The notes under the pieces were generated by a model that saw only the letters and a list, made by a program, of their open reading frames with translations, made no database searches and had not been told where the DNA came from. A program made the position numbers and the translations under genes. Positions 11,338-23,467 of a DNA stretch of 64,000 nt are shown here, piece by piece. The DNA lies in contig JASJZH010000005.1 of assembly GCA_037178975.1 (NCBI GenBank), forward strand, positions 496,001 through 560,000, in the 5' to 3' direction. This stretch comes from Oscheius tipulae. Lineage: Eukaryota > Nematoda > Chromadorea > Rhabditida > Rhabditidae. Position 1 is the stretch's first letter, and the number at the start of each line of letters is the position of its first letter.

Positions 11338-14300
11338 ATGGCCGACCTCGCGCAACACGCCATTCCTGCAGTCGACATGCTGAACGCTACCTCCAAGCTG
11401 CAAATGGAGGCAGTTGAGGTCAGCTCACATGGTTATTTCCTTGCAAAACAAAAAATCAGGTCCGAGCCAATAAGCCGAACTGGGGAAGCTACCTACGCTC
11501 CCAGATGATTCCTCAGGAGGACTACAACTTCATTACGGCCTATGAAAACGCCAAGGTTGGATTTTCTAGCTTTTAAGCGTTATGTTTTCCCAAATTATTG
11601 CTGGAAAAATGGTAGAAAACCCCAATTTAGAGCAAGGACGAGCGCAGCGCCGTCCTCGGAGCCAATGACGAGAATGGACAGGCTGTGAAGACGATCGTGA
11701 ACCTCATCACGAACGTTGCGAAGGATCAGAATGTCCGTTACGTCCTCACACTGTTGGATGACATGCTCTCGGTAAGAATTATGGATTTTTTTGGGTCAAA
11801 AACCGTTTTAGGAGGACAAAAGCCGCGTTGAGATCTTCCACAGTGCCGCCAAGAAGCAGAAGAGGAGCGCCTACAGCTGGTTCGTCGCCATCCTTCAGCG
11901 ACAGGACACCTTCATCGTCAACCAGGTAAATTTTCAGCCTTTTCATCAAATTTTCAAGCTTCTGAGGTGATTATTAACGTGTCTCTCGTAGTTTTTAACC
12001 GTCATTGCTATCAAACAATCCTAAACACACGCTAAAATGCATGTTAATTTTTACATTTTCAAGGGTTTTCGGTTTGACCCGCTGTTCAGAATTGAATAGC
12101 CGGCTACGACTCTCCTGCGCTGTTTTATCTTTTCCTTATACTGCGTTGTGTGATTTTTTCATGGAGTTTGTCCGAGCTTCAAAAAAAAACGTATCGGTTC
12201 GAATTTTGCTGTAAAATAAGCTCATAATAATGGTAATCTACTCCCCACCCCTTTTTCGCGTAGTTCAGCACACTTTGACCCTTCTTCGTCGCATTTTTGT
12301 AATCATTTCATGGAATTTTTTCCTGAAAAAATGCAATTGAGGGCGAGAACGAGAGCTTATCAAGGCTAAACCTAGCTCGGTCCGGCTTTTTCCGAATGGC
12401 TCACTCTGTTTTTTTTTCCGAGGAGTCGCGGACTAAAATTAGCAACTTTCAGATGAGCTCGATCATCGCCAAGCTGGCCTGCAACGGCAAGGAAGCCTCC
12501 TACATGGAGGGCTCGGAGCTCAACTATTATTTCTCCTTCCTCAAAGATCAGCTGCGTAGTGTGAGTTTTAGTCCAAGCAGGCGTTTATAAGTAGCGTGCA
12601 CACGGGCCTGGCTCGACATTCGTCTCGGGACCCGCTTGACATTTTTTGGCGGAAACTCAAATCGAAAGTGAAAGTGGACCGCCAAACTTCAAACGGGTCC
12701 TAAGACGAATGTCAGTTCAAGGCCCAAGTGCGTGTTGCTTGCAGATGGGCTGGGGCTGCCCAGAGATGACTTTTTGTCCGCAGCACCCATTTTTCCGCCA
12801 AAAAACCTGGTAATTTTTCAGACAAACGAGTACATGAACACTACAGCCCGCTGTCTCCAAATGATGCTCCGGATCGAGCCCTATAGGTACACATTTTGTC
12901 TATTTTTTTCTCAAAAAAGTCGTGAACTTCTCTCTAATTGTATTTTTTATAATTTTTGATGCCTTATCACATTTTCTCGGTTTCTCAGTGTGTTTAATCG
13001 ATTCAGGACCAAAGTCAAAGCAAAGATTATCAGAAAAAAAAAATATAAAATGACCATACAAGATAGAATCAGTGTTTCGTCAATTTTCTCCATTCTTGGT
13101 AATTTTTCGGCTAAAGTAGAGTTTTCAAGAGCAGAAAATAATCCTGATCGATTGAGCAAACTTGGATACCGTGAGAATAAATGAGAATGAGTGTAAAGCA
13201 CAAAAAATTGTCACAACACTTGAATTCTATAAATTTGAGCTTCCCACCGCAAAATTCAAGTTCAAAAAGCCCACATTCGTTACTCGTTTACATGTGGGGG
13301 AAATTTCCCATTAAAACACACAAATTCATATTTCAGACACGCCTTCGTGGCCGCAGACGGCATCCAGTCGATCATTGCCGCCTTGACCGGCAAGGCCAAC
13401 TTCCAGCTTCAATACCAGCTCATTTTTGCCATCTGGTGCCTGACTTTCAGCCCGGAGATTGCCAGCAAGGCGCCCTCACTTGGTCTGATCCAGGCCCTTG
13501 GGGACATTCTGTCCGAGAGCAGCAAGGAAAAGGTCGTCCGCATCATTCTGGCCACTTTTAGCAACATCTTGAACAAGGTTGGAGGCTTTTTTCCCCGAAC
13601 AGATTGGCGAAATTCAGGTCGAAGAGAGGGAAATCAAGCGCGAGGCGGCCCTCCAGATGGTCCAGTGCAAGACCCTGAAGACGCTGGAGCTGATGGACGC
13701 GAAGAAGTACGATGATCCGGATCTTGAGGTAGGCTTGGAAGATATTTTCGCTTCATTGAAAACGAAACTGGCCAGTAGCCATTTGAGCAGTTTAGTGTTC
13801 AGAACCAGCCGTTTTGACGGTATGGCCGCGCTCTCAGATACTCCAAAAACATTGGCAGTGATCGAACCGGGGTTGCTCCGATTTATAGCCATGAACAAAT
13901 TGTGGATGACACAGACCGCAGAGAAATGAACAGTGACAGTACACAGATGACAGAAGTCGAAAAGTTCTGACTGGCAGAGATTGACTAAAACTGTGTGACA
14001 GTCTACAGACAGTCTACAGGCTGGGGAGGGGGAAGTCCGTGACAGATGATCTCTGACAGAAAGAGGCACCTTGTTCTCTGTAACAGTGGCAAAGAGAGAC
14101 AGTAGGTCTGAAACGATCTGAAAGGCTGATTGAAAAGCGACAATCTAAAAGGGTGATAGTAAACACTGACAGAGTGAGTGGGTCTAACAATGCCATGGGA
14201 CGCCCGAGTAGTCATGACAGTAATCGAAAAATCGCAAAATTAGGTCCTTTTTTTCAGGAAGACATCGAATTCTTGAACGAGCAGCTGCATCTCTCGGTCC

Positions 14301-15237
14301 AAGACTTGAGCAGCTTCGACGAGTACTGCAGCGAGGTCCGATCAGGCCGTCTCCAGTGGTCTCCCGTCCACAAATCGGACAAGTTCTGGCGCGAGAATGC
14401 CCCTCGATTCAACGAGAAGAACTTTGAGCTGATCAAGATTCTTATTCGCCTACTGGAACATAGTCAGGACCCCCTGATCCTCTGTGTCGCCGCCCACGAC
14501 ATCGGCGAATACGTCCGTCACTATCCGAGAGGCAAAACGTACGTTTCCAGCTCTTTATTTAAGCCGAAATTGATGGAGGAACAGAGAAATGGTGAAAAAT
14601 GGGATCCGAACCCCCAAGAAAAAGATTGCCAGTCGAGAGACTTAGCCACTCGGTCATGGGAATCAAATTTTAGGGTTTTGGTTCGGGGTTATGCAAAGTT
14701 GTAGTACTTGACAAGGACTACAACTTTTCAAACATTGCAAAGGCGGAAAATGACGTTTTGATTTTTCGTGACGTGACGTAAACAATGCGACATTTTGATG
14801 ACAGGACATGCTCGTAGGACAGAGTGACCAGGCTGAATGACAGAAACACACAAAACAGTGAATTTGGAGAGGAAGAGAGACAAGGACAGTAGTTTTGAGA
14901 AGTAGTAGAGAGAGACAGAAAACAGAGATAGTGCGATTGATATTGGGCAGTGACGGAGACCGAGAGTCACATTGGACAGAGGCAGAACAATGACAGTAAC
15001 AAGAATAGAGACACTGACAGAGACAAAAAGAGACTGAGAAAAAGAGACAACACCCCATCTTTCAGTGTCATCGAGCAGTACCAAGGCAAGCAGGCCGTGA
15101 TGAGGTTACTGACAGCCGAAGACCCCAACGTCCGCTACCACGCCCTCTTGGCCGTCCAAAAGCTCATGGTTCACAACTGGGAGTATCTCGGCAAGCAGAT
15201 TGACACCGAAGGAGGAGAAGCGGTAGCCGTCAAATAA
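11338..15237 (+). CDS. V-type H+-ATPase subunit H (VHA-15 type)
   Basis: Ten exons: 11338-11418, 11460-11555, 11631-11771, 11812-11925, 12453-12560, 12832-12896, 13337-13577, 13618-13728, 14258-14538, 15066-15237; 1410 nt, 469 aa, normal for the family. Recognisable segments are [14 protein letters not shown] near the N-terminus, the armadillo-like middle ([15 protein letters not shown]) and the C-terminal block [22 protein letters not shown] and [21 protein letters not shown]. Subunit H is the cytosolic V1 regulator that couples or silences ATPase when V1 detaches from V0 on acidic organelles. ATG is one base after TTTCCAG, consistent with trans-splicing. Introns 8 and 9 are enlarged by ACAGAGA runs, and intron 5 holds a fold-back element. 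Confidence 0.96.
12594..12734. repeat. Fold-back (MITE-like) element in V-ATPase H intron 5
   Basis: About 40-bp imperfect inverted arms: the left has GCGTGCA..GGGCC..GACATTCGTCT..GGACCCG, and the right end carries the reverse complement (CGGGTCC..AGACGAATGTC..GGCCC..GTGCG). The inner parts (TTTGGCGG / CCGCCAAA) also pair. The size, position and structure suit a miniature inverted-repeat element inserted in an intron. Confidence 0.7.
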
Positions 15238-15703
15238 TCTCGCTTATTTTCCCTCTTTCACAACGTGATATTCTCGAAAATCATTCCAGGCCCCCCTAAT
15301 TTTTTTAATGCACGAGTCCCCACTGCTGTATATTACGTCCACCCGAAATTAACACAATTGTTCATAGAAAGATAGAGAGAAAAAGATATTCACTTTGTAA
15401 CCATGTAGTAATGTCGAATAAAGTTTTGTAGCCATAGAATGAGAGTCGTATCTTGTGCGCAGATCGAAAAACTTGAAGAAGGCATGTTTGCCGGAATGGG
15501 ACCATAACAGTCAGCTGTTCTAGAAGAAAAAGAGCTGCGAGAAAAATAAATAAGTCGAGAAAGGAAGAGAAGGGGACGGTGAATTGATTTAAATATTCTC
15601 TCTGGGTCATCAACTGTCTCCGTCCTTGTCATTGTCTGTTTCTCTATCACAATGACATTTCAACGGTTCACAACCTTTTATTACTCTTTCTGCAGAGAGT
15701 AGA
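15238..15703. other. Intergenic: 3' ends of two convergent genes
   Basis: Holds the 3' UTR of the V-ATPase H gene and, on the minus strand, the poly(A) signal of the MSP-domain gene (AATAAA complement at 15677-15682). ORFs at 15362-15650 on the minus strand have no recognisable content. Confidence 0.5.
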
Positions 15704-16769
15704 TCACTTTTTCTCGTCCTTCTCCTTCTCATCCTCCTTGCCCTGTTCCTTCTTTTCCTCCTTCTTCTCCTCATCCTCTTTCTTTTTCTCTTCCTTTTCC
15801 TCCTTCTTCTTTTCCTTTTTCTCTTCCTTCTTCTTCTCTTTCTTCTCATCTCCTCCCTCCTTCTTGAAATCGGCGTAGAGCTTCTTCGTTTCCGGTTCGC
15901 TCTTATGCTCGGACCAGATCGTACGCGGCGCGGGGGGCCTAAGAGTCAGTCTTCTGAAGTAGACAGCTTCGAGCTAGAGAGACAGACAAGCAGACATGAA
16001 CAGATGATTTTGCGCGGCGGGCTGGGATGCAATTGCTTGCTGGTTCGGATTCGCACAACTTTTTTTTTAAACTTTTTTTCCGTCTTTTATCTGTGACTAT
16101 GCTTTTTTCTTTCTTTATGTTTGTTTTCACAACGCGCAAACTTCTTAGTTTGCACATGAACCCATCTAAAATCTTCGGATTTCTGGTTTAAGAGTTTGGT
16201 CTGCAAAAAAATACCGAATTGAGTCAAGATGAACGCCGTCTGGCAAGTCGATTGAAAATTATTTTGTAAAGTTCTGTCATCAGCTCTATGACAATTGAAG
16301 AGGAAGATGAAGGTTAGTGAAGTGTTGATGAATCTTTATTTTGTAGAGCCAAACATCTCTAAAGGATCCGACGATGAATACTGTACTCACTCTTGCACTG
16401 CTTTTCCTATGAACAGTTATAAGGATCTGTGTGTCCGTGTGTATGGCCTCAGCAACAACTTACGACGATATTGGAAAGGCGTCATAGGACGCGCCAGATC
16501 GGGCCAGTTTAGCCCGATCACCACTCCTGTCCCGGTGAATGGGGCTTTAGGTAGTTTCATATCGTGCATACATGGAACCTCAAAAAGTCAACTACCGTAG
16601 CACTGACTCTCAGAATCCCTACTCACTTGCTAACAGTCTCACCTTATATGTTATGCGTTCCTTCAGCGGATTCGTGATCTTGACAGTAGCATTTGCCACC
16701 TCCGAGCTTCTTGCTATTGAAGAGAATCTTTTCAGCGGGGTCCAAGATCAGCTTGAAGGTTTCGGTCAT
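15704..16769 (-). pseudogene. MSP-domain protein gene, disrupted
   Basis: The first exon (16769-16643) reads MTETFKLILDPAEKILFN, typical of the start of a major-sperm-protein domain. The matching continuation VANATVKITNPLKERITYK is in the next reading frame, so one extra base around 16712-16722 breaks the domain. The expected next block (family K-T-T-A-P segment) is not found before the last exon (15938-15704), which encodes TIWSEHKSEPETKK and a Lys/Glu-rich tail of about 55 residues followed by a poly(A) signal. MSP-domain proteins are nematode sperm or membrane-contact proteins. It could be a decayed gene, or an intact gene damaged by base-calling or assembly error; the missing middle exon favours decay. 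Confidence 0.55.
15709..15857 (-). repeat. Lys/Glu-coding purine repeat
   Basis: The last exon of the MSP-like gene is an AAG/GAG/GAA triplet-type run in the minus-strand sense. It encodes alternating K/E residues and explains the long arginine/lysine ORF seen in another frame. Confidence 0.7.
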
Positions 16770-17118
16770 CGCTGTAGTTTTGTCTCGAGAATTGAACCAG
16801 CTCCCTATTTATAGTCGAAAAATAGGAAAGCTTTGTATATTTCTGACAAAAAAGTACGCAAAATTTTGAAAAGAAGCATCCTAAATAACTTTATTAGAAA
16901 ACTCTGATTCTGAATGCAAATTAGGTGGGAAAATAGAGTTCAATAATGGGGAAGCGGAGCGGAAAGATTCTAAATCGGTAATCAGGAAATTCGTGACGGG
17001 AACTTTGGGTCCCACCCCGAAATCCCTGATTTCCAATTTGTCCGCCACTTTCCCACAAGTGGATCTAATGAGTTAAGATATGGCAGTAGTTTTGAGCGTG
17101 TCGTCCTGACAGAATGGT

Positions 17119-20100
17119 CTATTTAGCGGTGATTGAGATAATGATGATGGTTAGTATGATGGCTAGAATAAATAGCGGTGCAACGATGAAGAAGAGCACA
17201 TTGAGGCAGCAGTCTCGACTGTTGGTATAGGAGCAGGGCTTGAAGGCGAAGATGGTGACTCTCTTCGGCCTGAAAGTTAGTAATAGCCCATTCGCGAGTC
17301 GGTTAGCATCCGGATGAGGTAGTATGTGAGACACATCAGCGCAAATAAAGCTACAGTAATCGGGCAACAGGTGGCGAGAATGTACTTTAGGGTAAAGTGG
17401 GGAAATTCGTTGCCGTAATAAGAGGTACGGTTCTTTATTCGCCACCGTTTTCTGGAAAGCCATATCTCTGTCTCTGACTTTCTCACCTTTGTTTTCCCCG
17501 GGTAGTCGTCTCTGTCGTGGTCGCAGTCGTCGTCATTCCACCTTGTCCCTGCCCCTGTTTGGTGTATCCGTACCGTCCTCTGCCTTTTCCCTTCATCGAG
17601 CTCTTTACCAATGTGGTCTCTTCACGTCCATACTCCGGATCTGCAAACAGTAGTCAAGTAAGAGTCACTGGAAGTGCAAGGCTAGGTTTCTAGACGGACA
17701 CAAAGGAACAAGTGCTGACCGCTGTCGTCACCTCCAGCTCTTCCACGAGCATCGGGCGTGTTCGGGTACTGTCTCGGGTAGGGAGGAGGTCCGGGAGAAC
17801 GGGGATCTGTTCCTTGCACGACTCCTCCTCTGACTGTGGTTCCTTCACCAATCTTGAGGTCCGGTGGTCGTTGTCCCTGGACCCGACTCTCTTCACGGCC
17901 ACGGGAACGGTGGCCGGATTGCTGAAAGAGTATTGTTTGATTGGCAGGGGGACAGAGAGACAGAATAGTAGGGAGACCGACAGCGCAGCTGACCTGATGA
18001 GTCATAATAGTCGTCTCCTGATCCCAGTTATCCCCATAATCCTGATCCCTGTACCCATGAGGAGGTAGATGAGGTGGTGGCTCGTATCTGGGAGGAGCCC
18101 CACGGTTCTGTTCCCTCATCGGGACAGCTCCCTGTCCAACCTGATTCTTCGGCTTCATCTCGACAGTAACATGGATCGGGGCACGGTTCTCTCTCATCTC
18201 CTGGGGAATCATGATGTCGTTTCTTTGAGGAGACACTGAAACTTGACTCATACTCTCTTTGGACAGGTTCTTACCGGGCGTACCTCCCTGTCCAACCTGA
18301 CTCTTTGGAGTGACACCATGTCCGATCTGATCGACATTCTCGTATCGCAGTGGAGGATGAATGTTCTCATAGATTCTTGAAGGAGGGAGAGGGTAAGACT
18401 GCCTCTGGACATCCACATTAGTCTCCCTAGAAATATTAATAGAGCCTCAGACTCTCTACTCACCTCAAGTAGGCCTCTCTGTCTCTCAGTTCTCTGGAAA
18501 CCTGGTCTCTTGGCAGAGTATTTCTGCCTGGCTGGTCTCTCAAGACTACTGGACCTCCGACGATGGAATACTGTGGATTGTCACGGTTGTCTACATTTTC
18601 TGGAGGTGGATATACTCCAGAACGGCGGTCTGAAAAAATCCAGTTCTGTCACTTTGCCTAGCTGTATCTCTGGCTCTCTGTCTCTCTGTCTCGCACCTCC
18701 AGTCCTCGGAGCAGATGTCCTTCTAGCTGGAATGGGTTGAGCCGCCATCACCGGCTCATGTTGTGTTCCCGGTGGACTCCTGACACTTTTCCTCAACTCA
18801 TCGTTCCTCACAAAGGGCGGATTCGGCATTGGAAAGTCGATGACTGTCTCCCGCCTCGGTGATCGCTGTGCTGGAGACACAGCCACCTCTGGCTTCTTCT
18901 TTTTGGTCAAGGGATCAATATAGGCATAGTTGTCCTCGGAATGTACCAACTCTGGACCGCTGAGTTCAGGAAAACTGCGATGAAGAGAGGTCAATGAACG
19001 TTGAGGTGTCCGAGTGATGGTGAAGCCTGAGGCTTCAAAGTATGGCTTGCTCTCGGTTCTGGTAATGGTTTCGAGGGATCTGAAAGAGGATGAGTCGAGA
19101 AGAGAGAAAGTGGCTCACTTCGACTCTCGCTTCCTGATCTCCGTGCTGCCTCTGAAGCTCGACCGGGAACTTCTCTCCCCTCCGCCAACATTGTACCCTT
19201 TATGGGACCTAGAGCCAACATCGTAGACATACCTGAACAATATTTCTAGTGCAATCGACTCTTGACTCACCTCACAACATCACTCTGTGGCTCGTGTCTT
19301 GTCGACTGCGATCGCAGCCAAACCATATCATCCAGCGGAGAAGAAAAGGGTCGATTGAGGTCCGTTTGGCTGTGACGCATCTGTTGAGACAATCGTGGCG
19401 CGCCCAAAGGCGTTTGGGGTGTTCTCAGAACTACAGTCGAAGGTGTCGGAGGACTGCGACTCTGACTCTCGTACGGATTGTAGCTACGGGGTGGAGTAAT
19501 GGCCTGCGTCTTGACCGGAACGTAGGTTTTCATCTGGTCGACTGTGGTTGTACCACCATCATTCATGAAGGCGACAGTAGAGTAGGTCGTGGTGACATCA
19601 GATGCCAGATTCGAGGGGGGTATCTCGTTGGATCTCTCTTGGGTGTATCTGAAAATTGGCGCTGTTTCTCTGTCTCTATCTCGCTGTCTTTGTGTCTCTC
19701 TGTTTCTCTGTCTCTCAATCAACTCACGTCTTTGGAACCTCATCATATCTCGGCCCACCAACACTGACCCTTGTCCCTTCCCTGAAGGAACTAGAACTGA
19801 ACCGCGTTGTCGTCCCACTCTCATCCACCGTCACAGTCTTGTAAAATTCCGCAGGCGGCAGGTCATAAGCTCTCGAGAGGTCCCTCATTGGAGGAGGGAA
19901 CTCTTCCAACCGAGGAGGGGAACTCTCGGGAGAGGCTATTTTCGGTGGTGTTGGACTCTTCTTCATCACGACGACTTCCGGCGGGGTTGGGTGCTCATAC
20001 TCTACAACTATGACGTCGTCTTCTTCACTACTTGAGCCATGACTAAAGATTCTATTGGGATAAAATGGAAAGGGAGCTTACTGTCGGAGCTTCCGAATGT

Positions 20101-22012
20101 CTTGAAGCAGAGTCCGTGGCATTCCTGATGGTGTAGTTGGGCTGAAATATAGGATAAGAAGTGGGCAGACTGTTCCAAAGCAAGAGTCAAGAGAAACAGA
20201 CACCGCGACAAGCAGGGTACGAGAGTCTGTCACTGAACTACAATGTACTCTAATTGGTAGCCAAGGACGGACTGATGTGAGAACTCAGAGCCGCGCAGAT
20301 CAGTCAGTAGTCACTTATGAAGAGGAAATTCAGAGGGTATGTCCGGGACAAGAGTCTAGATGTATTCTTACTCATCCTGTTGTTCCAAGACCAGAGAACT
20401 GTTGACATTAGAAAGTCAGACAAGAATACCCAAAAACTTTGAGCCAGCGTCTAATAAATGTTCAGTAGTCATCTGGCTCCCATGAGACATCCTAAATTCA
20501 GTTCTCTGGTCTTGGAACAACAGGATCATGAGTCAGTCTGAACTCTACGGGAAGCAGTTACTCATTCGGTCTCCTCAAAGTTATCAGTTAGTAAAAAGTC
20601 AAGTGGGAGCTAGATTATCAGAAGATGAGTCACAGTCCCTACCCTGGCACATGTCCAATAGGAGGTGGAGGAGGCGGAGGCGGAGGAGGAGGAGGAGGGG
20701 GTGGTGGCGGACCTGTCGGCTTCCCATAAACAGGCTTGGGTGGATGAAGAATGGTAGTCTCTTCTGTCGTTCTCCCATGATCGGTCTTGACCGTGGTATA
20801 GGTGGTCGAGGCCTTGCCACTACCATAAGTTGTTGTCTTCGTCTCCACAGTCTTGTGTATCGTCGGATCCGTGTGAATGACAGTGCTGACCGTGGAACTG
20901 CCAGACGAGGATCGGTTGCCGTTGTTAGTGAACGGAAGTTCTGGTTCGGCTCCGGAGAAAGTCAAGGGATGCAGCTGTTTAATATGGAAGGAGAGTTCGG
21001 TGAAGTTGCCGGTGGTCATTCTCCAGTAGGTTCCACGAAGATGCTCTTGGAGGGCATCGTCTGGAATTGTTCAGTGAAAGATAGTAACAGAGACAGAGAC
21101 AGTGAACTATGAGGACACTCACACGATGACCCACTCTGTCTTTGCTGGAAGAGACACGACGTGTTCACTTTGAAAGTTTTCACGTCCTGGAGATTGAACC
21201 TTCTCAAAAGGGTGTCAGGCTTCGGAGAACCGTCACTTCCAGTCATGAAAACGCAGAAGTTACTGCGAAGACGATCAGGGAACATGTCCAGGGTCTGAAA
21301 AGACAAAGATGCTGATTCTAAAAAGAGACTAACCTTCTGGAGCTGATTCTCCTCCTCGGTAGTCATTCTGACGGTGGCTGAGAAGACAACTCCGACAACA
21401 TCGATCCTCAGACGACTGTTCTCTTGAACCCAGTTGTAGAGAAGGGAAGAGAGGGCTTCCGCCTCTCTGTACTGTCCAGTCCCTGGGGTGTCAATGACGA
21501 TGGGTCGGAAATCCATGATTGTGTCATTGAAAACATAGGTTGTGATAGATTTGTCCGGTGTAGAGGATCCGAACTTCTAGAAGAGTTCAGATTGGCTCAC
21601 CATCTCTGTCTTCCTCTGTCCCTCTGTCTCTCTGTCTCTCTGCCTTTCTTTCCTTCTGTCTCTTGATTTCTCTCCCTCACCTCATTCGCAATATGGTACC
21701 GATCATTTCCATCCAGCGAAGCTCCATAAAAATGATTACAGAGGAAGTCAATTAGCGAGCTCTTCCCCGATCCAGCTGGTCCAATCAACAGAATTACTCG
21801 ACTCTCCCGATTCAGTTGGTCTGCAAACTGTGCCAGTCGCGAAATCGATTCTTTATCAATAGGTAAACAGGGTCCTAAATTAAGAAGCAGGCTCGCAAAC
21901 CTTCTTCTGCTCCGGCATAAATTGTACGGACGCTCGATGAACTGCCGAAGGATTCACCAACAAACTTGTTGATCTTGGGCAACGGGTCCCCAAGTGGGGG
22001 ACTCGAGGACAT
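17119..22012 (-). CDS. P-loop NTPase-like protein with long disordered region and C-terminal membrane segments
   Basis: Seventeen exons, transcript order 22012-21901, 21874-21681, 21576-21334, 21294-21123, 21060-20643, 20141-20082, 20042-19728, 19648-19271, 19232-19119, 19079-18697, 18629-18464, 18426-18275, 18235-17994, 17921-17720, 17640-17487, 17451-17335, 17269-17119; 3573 nt, 1190 aa, phases all close. Residues about 65-72 are a Walker A/G1 motif GPAGSGKSS; about 45 residues on is DTPGTG, a G3-like motif. No clear N/T-K-x-D G4 motif is visible. A poly-Pro run (about 17 P) follows at about 365-380, then roughly 700 residues rich in P, S, T, R and Q. A basic KRKRWRIKNR stretch precedes two hydrophobic segments, the last ending IILTIIIISITAK. 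I do not recognise the gene. It looks like a membrane-anchored GTPase-like scaffold; septin or AIG1/GIMAP kinship is only a guess. ATG follows a TTTCAG acceptor by 3 bases. Confidence 0.75.
20374..20526. repeat. 27-bp perfect inverted repeat with 99-nt loop
   Basis: The arm at 20374-20400 (starts ATCCTGTTGTTCCAAG) is repeated exactly inverted at 20500-20526. It lies in the 500-nt intron 20142-20642 of the P-loop gene. The loop contains AGTAGTCA-type words. It may be a small inverted-repeat element or a structured intron. Confidence 0.8.
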
Positions 22013-23467
22013 GTCCCTGAAAGATGTACTGTCAGAAAAGCCGTTTTGCCTGAGTCTCTCATGGAAACAATGTAGGGACAGTTGGCAGAGCATAAATAGT
22101 ACAAAGACAGACGAACAGAACGACATTAGATCTGTTAGATGACTCAAAAAGATGCGAAGAGGGAACTAAAAGGAAAGACTCCCTAGGCATATTTCTTGTG
22201 AGGAGATGCCAAGATAATACGCAAAAGGACAGTCCAAAATAGGGTTTCGTAGAAAACAGTTCGAATTCTAAGCCGATGAGCGGTGGAACCCAAATTTTTG
22301 TGTTTACGGCTGACTGCAAGTCGTAGTGCCATTAGTGATAAAAGCCCCTCCCGTAGCTGGGTGAGTGTACTAAAAAATTAGAGGGCATATCTCTCGAGAT
22401 AATTTGAAACTTCAAAACTGAATCGTCGAAACAAAAACTACTAATAAAGAAAGACACACACAAACTCTCTATGGCTCGTAAATATAGGCATAGTTTGTTG
22501 AGTAACGTACAGGCAGAGCGACAGCCGGAAAGGCAAACAAGACCGTCTCTAAAGGCGAGAGGGCTTGGACGATAAGCACAGATAAGGTGAATCAGAATCG
22601 ATGCTCTTAGTTAAGCTAGCGGGGGATTTGGTGTCAAATACACAGAGAGATTGAGACAGCGACAGAGTGAAGGAAAGTCCGAGAGACAGAGAAACGGAGA
22701 AACAGCAGGGCTAAAGCATATTCTGCAAAGTTGTAAACCATGTCAAAGTCTACAGCTTTATAAAGTATCACTTTGTTCCAAATTCTTTATTGGACCTGTA
22801 AAGAACAATTTAGTTTTCGTCTCCCGTGTCCCACCCGTAAAATCTCAGGTACCGCTGGGATCCCCAGTGTCACCCCCGTATCATCTTTCGCCGGTCAGTC
22901 CCCATATATAATGGACATTGGGCCTTCAAGACAGCTTTCGGGCTCAATTGATCGTACCAGCGGTACCCTCAGACCATGATCGTTGTAGAACGAGTTTACC
23001 GAAGTAGCTTCGAGAATGGTCTAGGGAGAAATACCGCTTTTTGCAAGGGGATAGGGCTCTGGCCTGACTTTATGTCGGACTAGGATCCTTTTTTTTCAAT
23101 AACTTTATCGAGATTACAAAGAGATAATAAATGAACTGACCTTCGCAACATCCTTGCAGAAAAAGGGTGTTAGAACGTAAATCGAGCCGATTTGTGGGAG
23201 AAGATGATGGATTCCGTCAGGCGAAAAAAACTGTCATTCGACTCTGTCTCAATTAGGAACTGGAAAACTGTGGCAGGGGGAGAGAAAGTACAAGGAGTGG
23301 CGATAGAGAAGAAAAGTGACACCTGGACGATAAATTAGCCGCGACAGCCTTGGTGGTCATTTTTCTGTTTGATCTAAATCACTATATCACCCTGTTAATG
23401 TTACTTTAATGTGCTCACAAAAACATAACAAACAAATATATAGAATCTCTCATGATAAGCTCTCTCC
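22013..23467. other. Intergenic region with a dispersed repeat copy
   Basis: Spacer between the start of the P-loop gene and the end of the dihydropyrimidine dehydrogenase gene, both on the minus strand. Apart from the dispersed repeat (22707-23080) and AGAGACAG runs near 22640-22700, nothing coding is seen. It should contain the P-loop gene promoter near 22000-22400. Confidence 0.45.
22707..23080 (+). repeat. Dispersed repeat family, copy 1
   Basis: Begins TTCTGCAAAGTTGTA and carries CCCGTAAAATCTC, CCATATATAATGGAC, GGGCCTTCAAGACAGCTTTC and GTTTACCGAAGTAGCTTCG. It is strongly similar to the copies at 40852-41190 and 51612-51870. All three share a short plus-frame reading (TRKISGT..PSRQLSGS) but none has a full transposase or terminal repeats that I can see. 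Confidence 0.85.

Noticed and set aside
15610..15849. Arg/Lys-only minus-strand ORF
   Set aside because: It is an out-of-frame reading of the Lys/Glu-coding last exon of the MSP-like gene.
21603..21606. Possible 3-nt microexon (ATG) between exons 2 and 3 of the P-loop gene
   Set aside because: A direct splice 21681 to 21576 keeps frame with better sites; the AG-ATG-GTGAG pattern inside a purine run is likely chance.
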